Shown in pieces: positions 1 to 8,032 of a stretch of DNA of 64,000 nt. This stretch comes from an uncultured Chlorobiaceae bacterium. Lineage in GTDB: Bacteria; Bacteroidota; Chlorobiia; Chlorobiales; Chlorobiaceae. Under the pieces are notes generated by a model that had not been told where the DNA came from, did not search any database, and was given only the letters and a program-made list of their open reading frames with translations. The translations under genes were made by a program, and so were the position numbers. Position 1 is the first letter of the stretch; each line of letters opens with the position of its first letter. The stretch is from the NCBI GenBank assembly GCA_903895195.1, contig CAITSZ010000045.1, forward strand, positions 1 through 64,000. The letters run 5' to 3'.

Positions 1-133
1 CGGCGACAAACGAGGCAACACCGAAAAGCATGCCTTCACCAACTTTTTTGGCGACAGTCTGTACTCTGCGTTTGCGGGCGCTTATAACAAATGCATTGGT
101 CCGGTGCGTTCCCCCAAGACTCTCGTCAGCCAT
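1..133 (-). CDS. N-terminus of a membrane protein, possibly a PstC-type phosphate permease (cut by window edge)
   Basis: The reverse strand reads an open frame from an ATG at 133 off the left edge. It gives 44 residues starting MADESLGGTHRTNAF. A basic stretch (ARKRRVQ) leads into a hydrophobic segment (GMLFGVASFVA) that looks like a first transmembrane helix. A basic cytoplasmic leader before the first helix fits an ABC permease such as PstC, and a phosphate block lies on the same strand at 5.2-10.2 kb, but this identity is a guess from context. The frame is too short for domain evidence. The 289 bases between this start and the next gene show only a short palindrome (AAGTTT-G-AAACTT at 224-236). 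Confidence 0.5.
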   Translation of the reverse strand, partial: MADESLGGTHRTNAFVISARKRRVQTVAKKVGEGMLFGVASFVA

Positions 134-422
134 ACAATCCACTGTTTAGGTTACAAAATCCCTTTTTTTTTGATGAACCAATCTACCGGCTTTCACCTTA
201 GCATACAATGATCGTTTTGTTACAAGTTTGAAACTTTTATTACAGGAAAAGCAAGTAATCCTGCCGGGAGATTTTATGAACCATAGAAAAGTTTGATCGA
301 GGCAAGTGAGAATTCACGGGAAGTTTACAATAGGAAGAGGAGTATGCTGCCCATAATCAGCTACTTTATAAAACGAATTTGAAAGATGAGTAAAAGCCTC
401 TAAACATTTTAATGGAACCCGA

Positions 423-1124
423 ATGGAATGGTTGTACTGCGATTTTCATATCCATACGACTTGGAGTGATGGAAATTGTGATCTACAAGAGGTTGTAAAG
501 ATGTATGGCGAAACAGGATTTGATGTGATTGCCATTACCGACCACGTGCTGGATAGTGCAAGTTTGGCACGGACAAAAACTGAGTGCGGAATGAACTGCA
601 GTATTGAAAAAGACCAGTTTGCCCGTTACCAGAGGGAGCTCTGGAGTGCGACTCGATATGCCTGGGAAACCTATCGCATGCTCTTGATTCCGGGAATTGA
701 ACTTACTAATGACACTTCCAAATACCATATTCTTGCGCTGGATAGTAAAGAATTCATCAGCCCTGATCTGGATGTTGAAGATATTCTGACTGAAATTAAT
801 GCCCAAGGCGGACTATCAGTCGCTTGCCATCCGTATATACGTAATCATTCCGGCGAAACCCCATCTGAATATCTCTGGAATAACCAGGACCGGTTTGCTT
901 CAATGTTTGACGCCTGGGAAGTTGCAAACAGGGACGATCTTTTCAACGTTGTAGGGTTAAAAAAATTCAACTACATCGCAAATTCAGACTTTCATGAAGA
1001 AAAACACCTGAGATCATGGAAGACGCTACTACGGTGTTCGAGAAATGTTGAGGCGGTTAAGCAGGCCATAAGAACCAATGAAGCAGTTGCGTTATTTCTG
1101 TACCGTGGGGGTAAACTAAAATGA
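423..1124 (+). CDS. PHP-domain metal-dependent phosphoesterase
   Basis: A 233-residue protein of the PHP (polymerase and histidinol phosphatase) family, cytoplasmic, predicted to hydrolyse a phosphoester with bound metals. Metal-ligand motifs appear in order: HIH at residues 9-11, TDH near 40, a conserved His in the YHILAL segment, SVACHP near 135 and a terminal NSDFHE. There is no polymerase or other fused domain, so it is a stand-alone PHP protein with unknown substrate. It lies 7 bases upstream of a second, unrelated phosphoesterase and is probably cotranscribed with it. The family is clear; the substrate is not. Confidence 0.85.
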   Translation: MEWLYCDFHIHTTWSDGNCDLQEVVKMYGETGFDVIAITDHVLDSASLARTKTECGMNCSIEKDQFARYQRELWSATRYAWETYRMLLIPGIELTNDTSKYHILALDSKEFISPDLDVEDILTEINAQGGLSVACHPYIRNHSGETPSEYLWNNQDRFASMFDAWEVANRDDLFNVVGLKKFNYIANSDFHEEKHLRSWKTLLRCSRNVEAVKQAIRTNEAVALFLYRGGKLK

Positions 1125-1131
1125 CCGGTTA

Positions 1132-2250
1132 ATGTTTGGACTAAACACCCTGAGTAATTGCTTCAGTAAAAGCGCAATGTGTTTTCTTAAAAAAAAACAT
1201 GCCCACCTCGAGAGCCTGCTTAAAAAAGCAAAGCCGGTTCAACTGGATCATTCATCCCGGATTCTTATTCTCAGTGACCTTCACATGGGCAATGGCGGAA
1301 GACTGGATGAGTTTCGGCAAAATGCTGAATTGCTCAAAACCATACTGGAAAGCTATTACCTGGAGCAGAAATACAGTCTTGTCCTTAATGGGGATATTGA
1401 AGAACTGTTCAAGTTTCCACTGAAAAGCATTGCATCGAAATGGAGTGATTTTTATGAACTTTTTTTAAAGTTTAAGGCAAACGGGTTCTTCTGGAAAACT
1501 TACGGGAATCATGATTCGGCATTGCTTGATGAGAAGGAGTACCAGCTTCGGTCATCTCTTGTTGACTCGATTACCTTTCATTACGGGAAGGAAACCTTGC
1601 TGCTTTTTCATGGGCATCAGGCATCGTTACTCTTGTGGGAAACCTATTCAATGCTCAGCCGGGGGGTCATTTTGTTTCTCCGCTATATTGCAAAACCTTT
1701 AGGTTTAAAGAACTTTTCGGTTGCGTACAACAGCCGTAAAAGGTTTTCTATCGAGAAATCAATTTACGAGTTTTCAAACCAGGCAAAAATTGTTTCCATT
1801 ATAGGCCATACCCATCGTCCGTTGTTTGAATCGCTGTCAAAAGTGGATTATCTGAATTATCGGATTGAGGATCTTTGCAGAACGTATTCATCTACAGAGA
1901 GTGAGCACCGCCAGGAAATAGGAAAGAAAATAACCGTGTTGAAAAAAGAACTTGACACCTGTTACAAAAAAGGAAAAATAATCGGTCTCCGCAGTGGCCT
2001 TTACAATCATCTTCCTATCCCGAGTGTGTTCAATTCCGGATGCACTATTGGAAAACGTGCCATAACAGCCCTCGAAATAGAAGGCGGCACCATCAGGCTT
2101 GTCTGCTGGTATAATGGCAAACGGAGGCCTACGTTTATTGATGACAGGGATCATCTGCCGATGGAGCTTGGTGATACGGGGTATTCAAGGATTGTTCTGA
2201 ACGAAGATTCCCTTGATTATGTCTTTACCCGCCTTCACCTTCTGACGTAA
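1132..2250 (+). CDS. Calcineurin-like metallophosphoesterase
   Basis: A 372-residue protein with the full dimetal phosphoesterase signature: SDLHMGNGG (about residues 48-56), NGDIEE, YGNHD, LLFHGHQ and IGHTHRP. The last two are the C-terminal metal-binding His motifs. The layout resembles UDP-2,3-diacylglucosamine hydrolase-like (LpxH-like) members, but it is longer, with an inserted charged region after GHTHRP that could form a coiled coil. It starts 7 bases after the PHP gene, so the two phosphoesterases probably form an operon. An acyltransferase follows 130 bases later, which makes a lipid-linked phosphate a reasonable but unproven substrate. Confidence 0.85.
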   Translation: MFGLNTLSNCFSKSAMCFLKKKHAHLESLLKKAKPVQLDHSSRILILSDLHMGNGGRLDEFRQNAELLKTILESYYLEQKYSLVLNGDIEELFKFPLKSIASKWSDFYELFLKFKANGFFWKTYGNHDSALLDEKEYQLRSSLVDSITFHYGKETLLLFHGHQASLLLWETYSMLSRGVILFLRYIAKPLGLKNFSVAYNSRKRFSIEKSIYEFSNQAKIVSIIGHTHRPLFESLSKVDYLNYRIEDLCRTYSSTESEHRQEIGKKITVLKKELDTCYKKGKIIGLRSGLYNHLPIPSVFNSGCTIGKRAITALEIEGGTIRLVCWYNGKRRPTFIDDRDHLPMELGDTGYSRIVLNEDSLDYVFTRLHLLT

Positions 2251-2380
2251 TCGGCCTCAGCATATCAGATTTTACAGACTTGTAGCGCGACCTTAACCAT
2301 TCCCCAACACTATTTCACTTTCTTACGATTGTGATGTTCGGGTTCTCGTCGGGATGCTACAGGGTAACTGAAGGAATCGT

Positions 2381-3208
2381 ATGACAAAGTATGCGGACAG
2401 GATATTCAAGCCACTTCCCTTTTTACCTTTCGGCAGAGCTTTTTTGCTCAGGTTACTTATGCTCCCCAATTTTTTTTTGACCAGAGCCTACGGTCTTGAA
2501 AATCTTGATGATGAAGGGAGTACTTGCATCTATGCTTTCAACCACAACAATTCGATTGAAGTTCTGATGGTGCCCGTGCTGATCATCTACCATCTCGGCG
2601 GCCGAATGATCAGCTTTGTCATCGACTGGATGTATGGCAAGGTTCCGATTCTCGGTTTTTTGATGGACATGACAAATCCCGTGTATGTCTATAATAAACG
2701 TTCTCCACTGCGCTGGTTAGAGGCACAACGGAAGAATCGCCATGCAGGCAGTACGGTGGAAAGGTGCGCAGAAAAACTTCGTTCTGGTCAGAGTATCGGA
2801 ATTTTTCCAGAGGGAACACGTAACAGGAGTGCTGAGTACCTGCTTCAGGGAAAGCCCGGAATAGGTCATATAGCACTGAAAACCGGAAGTTCGGTTGTGC
2901 CTGTGGGCATTGACTTTGAGTGCAGGAGAAGGAAGGGACGCATACCTGTGCTTGGGCGAACCATAGTAAGAATCGGCAAACCGCTTAATTTCCGGGATCA
3001 GTCCGAAAAATATCTTGCACTCCTCGCCGATAGCTCGTGCAAAAGCGATTACTCCTCAGAGCTTAATCGAATGGCTGCTGATGTAACAGCTGAAATTATG
3101 CTGTCGCTTGCTGAACTTTCCGGCAAGAGAGAGAGTGGCACTTGTGCTGAGAAAATAACATTTTCTTCAACAACCATTAAGCCAAAGGAGCATCTATGTC
3201 AAGTGTAA
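2381..3208 (+). CDS. 1-acylglycerol-3-phosphate-type acyltransferase (PlsC family)
   Basis: A 275-residue PlsC-family O-acyltransferase, likely at the inner face of the cytoplasmic membrane. The catalytic HX4(D/E) box appears as NHNNSIE (around residues 54-60), with Glu where Asp is usual. The glycerol-phosphate binding box FPEGTRNRS follows near residues 143-151, and then a GSSVVPVGI motif. A hydrophobic stretch near residues 70-85 fits membrane association. The 3' end overlaps the next gene by 13 bases, which implies translational coupling. PlsC paralogues paired with a GNAT acyltransferase occur in ornithine/aminolipid synthesis (OlsA with OlsB), so it may O-acylate an N-acyl amino acid rather than lysophosphatidate. 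Confidence 0.85.
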   Translation: MTKYADRIFKPLPFLPFGRAFLLRLLMLPNFFLTRAYGLENLDDEGSTCIYAFNHNNSIEVLMVPVLIIYHLGGRMISFVIDWMYGKVPILGFLMDMTNPVYVYNKRSPLRWLEAQRKNRHAGSTVERCAEKLRSGQSIGIFPEGTRNRSAEYLLQGKPGIGHIALKTGSSVVPVGIDFECRRRKGRIPVLGRTIVRIGKPLNFRDQSEKYLALLADSSCKSDYSSELNRMAADVTAEIMLSLAELSGKRESGTCAEKITFSSTTIKPKEHLCQV

Positions 3209-3894
3209 GGGTAAGCAGGGTTGAGAGTGCCGGCGATCGTGCAGCTGCTCTGGAGGTGATCAAGAGGGTGTTTTGTGTTGAAAAAAACTGGATCAGCAGC
3301 GTGCAGAACCAGATTCCTGATGAGCTTTCAAATAATGGGGTTTCGTGGTTTCTGGCAACAATCAACGGCAAGGCGGCAGGGGTGATGCGCCTTCTTTATG
3401 ATCCATCTTTTGATATTCCTGAAGAGTATGATGTAAAGTTTATGCCGGGCATCGATGTTGAAGAGCTGAAAAGCGCAGGGAAATACGTTGAAATCGGCAG
3501 GTTCATGATTCTTGAAGAGTACCGTAAAAACCCAAGAGTGGCTCTTCGTTTAATGCGAGCAGCTACGGCTGAGGTTATAGAACGTGATTACACTCACTTT
3601 ATTACTGATGTCTTTGAAGGGGAGAAACATTCACCGCTCAACTTTCATACCCGGGTACTCGGATTTGAAGTGATCGGAAAGCATTTGTTTGGCGAACTGA
3701 ACTGCAGTTCTACAAGAATTATTTTGACCCTTGATATTTTGAAGCTTTACAGCAGAATCAAGGACAGCCGGAGCAGAATGTATAGTGAATTGACTGAGGG
3801 GTTCAGGGGAATTATAGAACGCAAGGCCGGTATGGCACAGAGCAGAATTTCAAGAAGATTACGGGAGCTTAGTGTGTTGCAACCAAAAGTGTAA
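3196..3894 (+). CDS. GNAT / autoinducer-synthase-like N-acyltransferase
   Basis: A 232-residue protein with a GNAT-type core. A substrate-side segment (SWFLATINGKAAGVMRLLYD) precedes the acyl-donor binding region with VEIGRFMILEEYRKNP, then FITDVF and a C-terminal FHTRVLGFEVIG. The EIGRFMI...YR pattern recalls acyl-ACP-dependent N-acyltransferases of the FeeM/LuxI/OlsB type. The last 55 residues are basic and helical. The start overlaps the upstream PlsC-family gene by 13 bases, and a good purine-rich ribosome site (AAAGGAG) precedes the ATG. The likely role is N-acylation of an amino acid or amine in a lipid pathway; the substrate is inferred from pairing only. Confidence 0.7.
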   Translation: MSSVRVSRVESAGDRAAALEVIKRVFCVEKNWISSVQNQIPDELSNNGVSWFLATINGKAAGVMRLLYDPSFDIPEEYDVKFMPGIDVEELKSAGKYVEIGRFMILEEYRKNPRVALRLMRAATAEVIERDYTHFITDVFEGEKHSPLNFHTRVLGFEVIGKHLFGELNCSSTRIILTLDILKLYSRIKDSRSRMYSELTEGFRGIIERKAGMAQSRISRRLRELSVLQPKV

Positions 3895-3927
3895 GCGATT
3901 TTATAATAATAGCTAAAGGAGATTGTT

Positions 3928-4188
3928 ATGCTTCGACTGGATGAATTAAAAGCTGAAATTAAGGGCGAGTTTTTTGTGCAGGAGGAGCTTAAAGACCATG
4001 ATGTGAAAAAAGTTGATGCACAGGCTGATATCATCATAAAGCCTGCTGGAAAAAAAGATCTGGTAAAAGTGCTTCGAATGCTTGAGAAATCCTCTTTTCC
4101 CCATCTGGTTATCAATTCCAAAGGGAGAGTGGTTTTTCCTGACAGGCGGTTTCACGGTGCCGTTATTGTGACAGACCTGAAACTATAG
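3928..4188 (+). CDS. Small protein resembling the N-terminal half of a PCMH/MurB-type FAD-binding domain
   Basis: An 86-residue protein 33 bases after the GNAT gene, with a strong AAAGGAG ribosome site, so probably the last gene of the acyltransferase cassette. Residues 35-86 follow the pattern of the first FAD-binding subdomain of PCMH/MurB-type flavoproteins: a (V/I)IKPAGKKDLVKVLRML segment, FPHLVIN, then VFPDRRFHGAVIVTDL, which matches the usual D-x-x-x-x-G-x-V-I-x-L ending. The glycine-rich pyrophosphate loop expected between these is replaced by NSKGR, and the rest of a flavoenzyme is absent. It may be a degenerate binding module or a conserved small partner protein. Function unknown. 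Confidence 0.6.
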   Translation: MLRLDELKAEIKGEFFVQEELKDHDVKKVDAQADIIIKPAGKKDLVKVLRMLEKSSFPHLVINSKGRVVFPDRRFHGAVIVTDLKL

Positions 4189-4329
4189 AGAGGGGTGTGA
4201 CTGTTCACCGACATGTAACAATTAGCAGTCAATGCAAGCAGTACATTAAATCGTGGTCTTATGTTCTATTGTAGTATCGATATGCAAGCTTACCCTTACA
4301 GTTAAGTTGAATCTTTAAATCAGATTGAT

Positions 4330-4581
4330 ATGGCTACAGGTAAAGTGAAGTGGTTTAACAAGAAAAAAGGGTATGGCTTTATTATCAACCCTAATGGTGG
4401 GGCGGATATTTTTGTTCATTATTCACATATCTGCTCGGAACATCGTTTCAAGTTTATTCATGAAAATGTTGAAGTCGATTTTGAGATTGAAAACACGCAG
4501 AATGGTTTGCAGGCAAAAAATGTCTGTGAAAATTTTCTTTATGACAAGAAAAAACATTTTGTACTGAAAGAGAGCTGCTAA
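4330..4581 (+). CDS. Cold-shock-domain RNA-binding protein
   Basis: An 83-residue cold-shock-domain protein. It opens with GKVKWFNKKKGYGFI, carrying RNP1 (KGYGFI), followed by RNP2 (DIFVHYS). It is about 15 residues longer than a classic CspA, with a basic tail ending in KKKHFVLKESC. The family binds single-stranded RNA/DNA and melts secondary structure. The 141-base stretch upstream could be a leader of the kind that regulates csp genes, but no particular structure was identified. Confidence 0.9.
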   Translation: MATGKVKWFNKKKGYGFIINPNGGADIFVHYSHICSEHRFKFIHENVEVDFEIENTQNGLQAKNVCENFLYDKKKHFVLKESC

Positions 4582-4699
4582 ATGCTGATGGGGAGACAGA
4601 GGCGGGAAAATACAATCGTTTAGTGGCTGATTATGAGGAGTACCGGATTTGCAAAATTGATTGGGGGGTACTACCCGTCCAAGATCACTTATAAAAATA

Positions 4700-5206
4700 A
4701 TGAAAGCTTATACATTTTGTCCGTTATGTGGTGCGGGTCTCGACCGCTCCATGATAGGGGGGCGTGAACGTAATTTCTGCCCGACATGCTCATGGATACA
4801 TTATATTAATCCTCTTCCCGTAGCAATAGCCTATACCGTTAACAGAAAGGATGAGCTCCTTGTGGTTCGCAGAGCCCATGAACCTGCATTTAATGAATGG
4901 TCTCTTCCCGGGGGATTTATTGAAGCTGGCGAAAAGCCTGAAGAGGGATGTCTGAGGGAGCTGATGGAGGAGACCTCGCTCGAAGGAGAAATTGATTCTC
5001 TTATCGGCATCTATCAAAGGGAAGTCGAACCCTATGGCTCGATCCTTGTACTTGCATACAGGGTGCTGGTTGACAATGATGCCATAGCTATCAATCATGA
5101 ATTGTTTGATGCCGGTTTTTATCCTGAGCATCTCATGCCTGAAGTCCGGATTCCTTTGCACCAGACCATTATCATGGATGCCGGCTTGTGTGAATTAGTT
5201 CAGTGA
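4700..5206 (+). CDS. Nudix hydrolase with N-terminal zinc ribbon
   Basis: The ATG at 4700 is preferred over an in-frame TTG at 4661, because the zinc ribbon starts immediately after it: CPLCG, then CPTCSW about 20 residues later. The Nudix box GX5EX7REUXEE is seen as GGFIEAGEKPEEGCLRELMEE. This is the NADH pyrophosphatase (NudC)-like arrangement of ribbon then Nudix fold, but the protein is only about 168 residues and lacks the N-terminal NudC domain. It hydrolyses a nucleoside diphosphate linked to another moiety; the substrate is not determined. It converges on phoR with a 10-base gap. Confidence 0.88.
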   Translation: MKAYTFCPLCGAGLDRSMIGGRERNFCPTCSWIHYINPLPVAIAYTVNRKDELLVVRRAHEPAFNEWSLPGGFIEAGEKPEEGCLRELMEETSLEGEIDSLIGIYQREVEPYGSILVLAYRVLVDNDAIAINHELFDAGFYPEHLMPEVRIPLHQTIIMDAGLCELVQ

Positions 5207-5216
5207 AAGCATGACT

Positions 5217-7007
5217 TCAGGCGCTTTTAAGGTTTTGTTCGTCTGTAGAAACAGGGAAAATCACACTGAATACAGAGCCCTGGTTTACTCTCGAACGAAC
5301 CTCCACATTGCCTTTGTGGGCAAGAACAATATGCTTGACTATTGAGAGCCCCAGACCTGTTCCCCCAAGTTGGCGCGACCGGGCCTTGTCAACACGGTAA
5401 AATCTTTCAAATATTCTGCTGAGATCCTCTTTTGCTATACCCACCCCATTATCCTCAACCTCCACATAAACATTATTGTCTCTGCGGAATGCTGAAATCA
5501 GGATTACTCCATTCTCATTAACATATTTAATAGCGTTGTCAAGGAGATTACGAATAACAATTTCAAGATATACTGCATCGCCATGAACGGCAGGAAGGTC
5601 TTGTGGAATATGGAGGTCCAGCTTGATATGCTTTTTTTCAAGCGCCAGTTTTAACAAGGCAATGGATTTGTTAATAACACTGTTTATATCCACAGGCGTG
5701 AACTGATAGACAATCTGACCAGACTCTATCCTTGACAGGTCAAGCACATCGTTTACCAGGGCCGTAAGCTGTACTGTTGCATCCAGAATAATCTTAAGAA
5801 ATTCAGCGGCATGTTCGGAGTCATGCATTGCTCCGTCAAGCAGCGTTTCAGTATAGCCACTGATGATTGAGAGCGGAGTGCGGAGTTCGTGTGAGACGCT
5901 GGAGACAAAATCTCTTCGTACTCTTTCAAGATTACGGAGTTTGGTAATGTCGTTCAGGAGAAAAACTGTGCCATCGAATCGACCTTCTTTCATCACTGGC
6001 ATCGAACTGATTTCCATGGTACGCAGTCCTTTTGAGCTTGTCAGTGACCTCTCTTCTTTGAGGAGTGTTATATGGCTGCTGTGAACTCTGGCAAAAAGCT
6101 CCTGCAGCTTGTTGTCAGACAGGTGCCTGACAGGCCGGACCTTGAACATGTCACCATCGATGCGGAACATTCTCGATGCAGCCGGATTGACCATGATGAT
6201 ATCACCGGCAGCATTGGTAACGATTATAGCCTCGCGAATACCAGAAAAAACAGCCTGATACCACTCCTCGAGACGCTTCAAATTGCTGATTTCATCCATC
6301 ATTCCCTTGAATGCATGAGCAATTGAACCAATTTCATCATTGCGATAAAGAGTAGTGTTGTCCGGAAAGTAACCGGACCTGCTTTGCCGACTGATTTCAG
6401 CAAGCGTTATGAGTGGCCGGGTAAGAAATAAAGAGGCTACAACACCAGCAATTAGGGAGAATAGAAATGTGAGAAAGAAGTCCTGGCCGATGTTTTTGTT
6501 TATTCCGATATTGAAGAGACCTAAATCGTAGAGAGGCTTGGAAAACCGGAGAGCGGCGTAGGATTTTGGGAAACCCACAGGAACTGCCATATAGAGCATC
6601 TGCTCTTTTACTGTTTGACTCAGGCGGGTGTCTTCACCATACCCTGTTGAAAAAGCTGACATAACTTCCGGCCGGTCACGATGGTTTTCAACTGCAGAAA
6701 GTTTGTTTTGCGGAATAAAGGAGTCACAAATGACTCGACCATCAAGACCAATGAGCGTGACCCTGATATCAAGAGTGCCCCCAAGACGATTTGCCCATGC
6801 ATCTGAAGTGCCTGATGACATCATCTCAAGGGGATTGCGGTCAAGAAGCTGCTTGTTGTAAAGAAGATCCTTACGCAGCTCTTTTTTTATTTCGGAGGTC
6901 AGAATACAGGTCAACTGACGACTATGGAAGAGATAGCTGATCGCAGAGGCTGAAAAAACAAGTATGCTGATAACAACGGCCAGTTTTATAAAAACCTTAC
7001 TCCGCAT
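5217..7007 (-). CDS. phoR: Phosphate-regulon sensor histidine kinase PhoR
   Basis: A membrane histidine kinase of about 596 residues if started at the ATG at 7007 (MRSKVFIK). That choice puts the first transmembrane helix at the N-terminus and overlaps phoB by 11 bases. Order: transmembrane helix, periplasmic sensor of about 150 residues, second helix (FLTFLFSLIAGVVASLFL), HAMP, PAS domain (AIIVTNAAGDIIMVNPAA), HisKA with SSVSHELRTPLS, then HATPase with NLLDNAIKY (N box), EDNGVGI (G1) and GGTGLGLSIVKHI (G2). A PAS-bearing kinase directly behind a PhoB-type regulator and near pstS supports PhoR. The periplasmic domain is larger than in E. coli PhoR and resembles Gram-positive or Chlorobi forms. 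Confidence 0.85.
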   Translation of the reverse strand: MRSKVFIKLAVVISILVFSASAISYLFHSRQLTCILTSEIKKELRKDLLYNKQLLDRNPLEMMSSGTSDAWANRLGGTLDIRVTLIGLDGRVICDSFIPQNKLSAVENHRDRPEVMSAFSTGYGEDTRLSQTVKEQMLYMAVPVGFPKSYAALRFSKPLYDLGLFNIGINKNIGQDFFLTFLFSLIAGVVASLFLTRPLITLAEISRQSRSGYFPDNTTLYRNDEIGSIAHAFKGMMDEISNLKRLEEWYQAVFSGIREAIIVTNAAGDIIMVNPAASRMFRIDGDMFKVRPVRHLSDNKLQELFARVHSSHITLLKEERSLTSSKGLRTMEISSMPVMKEGRFDGTVFLLNDITKLRNLERVRRDFVSSVSHELRTPLSIISGYTETLLDGAMHDSEHAAEFLKIILDATVQLTALVNDVLDLSRIESGQIVYQFTPVDINSVINKSIALLKLALEKKHIKLDLHIPQDLPAVHGDAVYLEIVIRNLLDNAIKYVNENGVILISAFRRDNNVYVEVEDNGVGIAKEDLSRIFERFYRVDKARSRQLGGTGLGLSIVKHIVLAHKGNVEVRSRVNQGSVFSVIFPVSTDEQNLKSA

Positions 7008-7707
7008 TGGTGGTTCCCTCTTTTTCCTCAAGTTTATAGCCAAGTCCACGTACTGTTTTAATCATACGACCTGTATCGCCGAGTTTTTCACGGATTCTGG
7101 TAATGTGGGTATCGATAGTTCTCGTATTGAGTGTTTTATCAACGTTCCATACATCGCTGAGAAGCATTTCCCTGGATTGGGCCTCTCCCTTCCTTTTAAT
7201 CAATGCAACAAGTAGTTTGAACTCCATAAGGGTCAGTACAAGCTCACGACCTTCGAGCGTAACAATGTGACGAGTTAAATCGATTTCCAGACCGGCAACC
7301 TTGAGCACCTCCTGAACTTTTCCGGCTTTTCGACGCTCTCTATTGAGAATAGCGCGTATTCTGAGGGTGAGCTCACGAGGGCTGAATGGCTTGACAACAT
7401 AGTCGTCGACTCCGAGTTCAAATCCGAGAATCCTGTCTATTTCCTCTCCCTTTGCGGTGAGCATGATGATCGGCAGATCTTTGTAGAGTTGATTTTGTCT
7501 TATACTCCGGCATACGTCAAAGCCGTTTATTCCTGGCAGCATAATATCGAGCAGGACCAAATCAATATTTTTCGCTGCAAGTTGTTCAAGTCCATCTTCA
7601 CCGGAACCTGATAGATGACATGTAAAGCCGGCACGGACGAGATTGTATTCAAGGAGTTTCGAGAGGTTCTGGTCGTCCTCGATAACAAGTAGCATTGGAT
7701 TTGACAT
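6997..7707 (-). CDS. phoB: Phosphate response regulator PhoB
   Basis: A 236-residue OmpR/PhoB-family regulator. The receiver domain has the acidic pocket (EDDQ), phosphoacceptor Asp in DLVLLDIMLPG, and KPFSPRELTLRI. The winged-helix domain carries LTLMEFKLLVALIKRKGE, TRTIDTHITRIREKLG and IKTVRGLGYKLE. It is transcribed with phoR and lies downstream of pstS on the same strand, separated from it by a strong terminator hairpin. It therefore probably has its own promoter in the 325-base gap upstream. It is expected to bind the TGTnA-type array in front of the porin gene. Confidence 0.88.
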   Translation of the reverse strand: MSNPMLLVIEDDQNLSKLLEYNLVRAGFTCHLSGSGEDGLEQLAAKNIDLVLLDIMLPGINGFDVCRSIRQNQLYKDLPIIMLTAKGEEIDRILGFELGVDDYVVKPFSPRELTLRIRAILNRERRKAGKVQEVLKVAGLEIDLTRHIVTLEGRELVLTLMEFKLLVALIKRKGEAQSREMLLSDVWNVDKTLNTRTIDTHITRIREKLGDTGRMIKTVRGLGYKLEEKEGTTNAE

Positions 7708-8032
7708 AATATGTTGTTGTTACAATTATAGTCAGAATACCTTGACTTTTTTGGTGATTTTTATTCTTAACCGTTACTGCGGAACCGGCAACTGTGTAAC
7801 ACCTATGTTGAACAGGTAACCTTAGATTATAACTCATTATCAGGAAAGAGGTCCACGCGAGTCCAGACGTGATGGAATTTGTTCAACAATTATAGATGTT
7901 CGAAACCATCCCGTCCATCAACTTTTTTTCATGTAACTATTTATAGTTAAAACCAAACAGCCACCTTATAGAGAGGTGGCTGTTTGTACTCTAATGTACC
8001 TTTGCAGTGCAACGAGTCTTTATTGTCAAAAA
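7708..8032. other. 325-base gap between phoB and pstS
   Basis: It holds the phoB leader/promoter side (7708-7900) and the pstS terminator hairpin (7955-7985). The reverse strand at about 7790-7830 contains TGTTCA and TGTTACA elements, but their spacing does not match an 11-bp Pho box, so no operator is called. No gene is seen. Confidence 0.6.
7955..7985 (-). terminator. Intrinsic terminator after pstS
   Basis: Perfect 11-bp arms AAACAGCCACC (7955-7965) and GGTGGCTGTTT (7975-7985) around a 9-base loop. In the direction of pstS transcription the stem is followed by a T-rich tract. It lies 48 bases past the pstS stop and separates pstS from phoB. Confidence 0.85.

Noticed and set aside
210-246. 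Pho box near the left edge (TGTTACA ... ATTACA)
   Set aside because: Element spacing is 20 bases, not a multiple of 11, and the downstream gene is not securely a phosphate gene.
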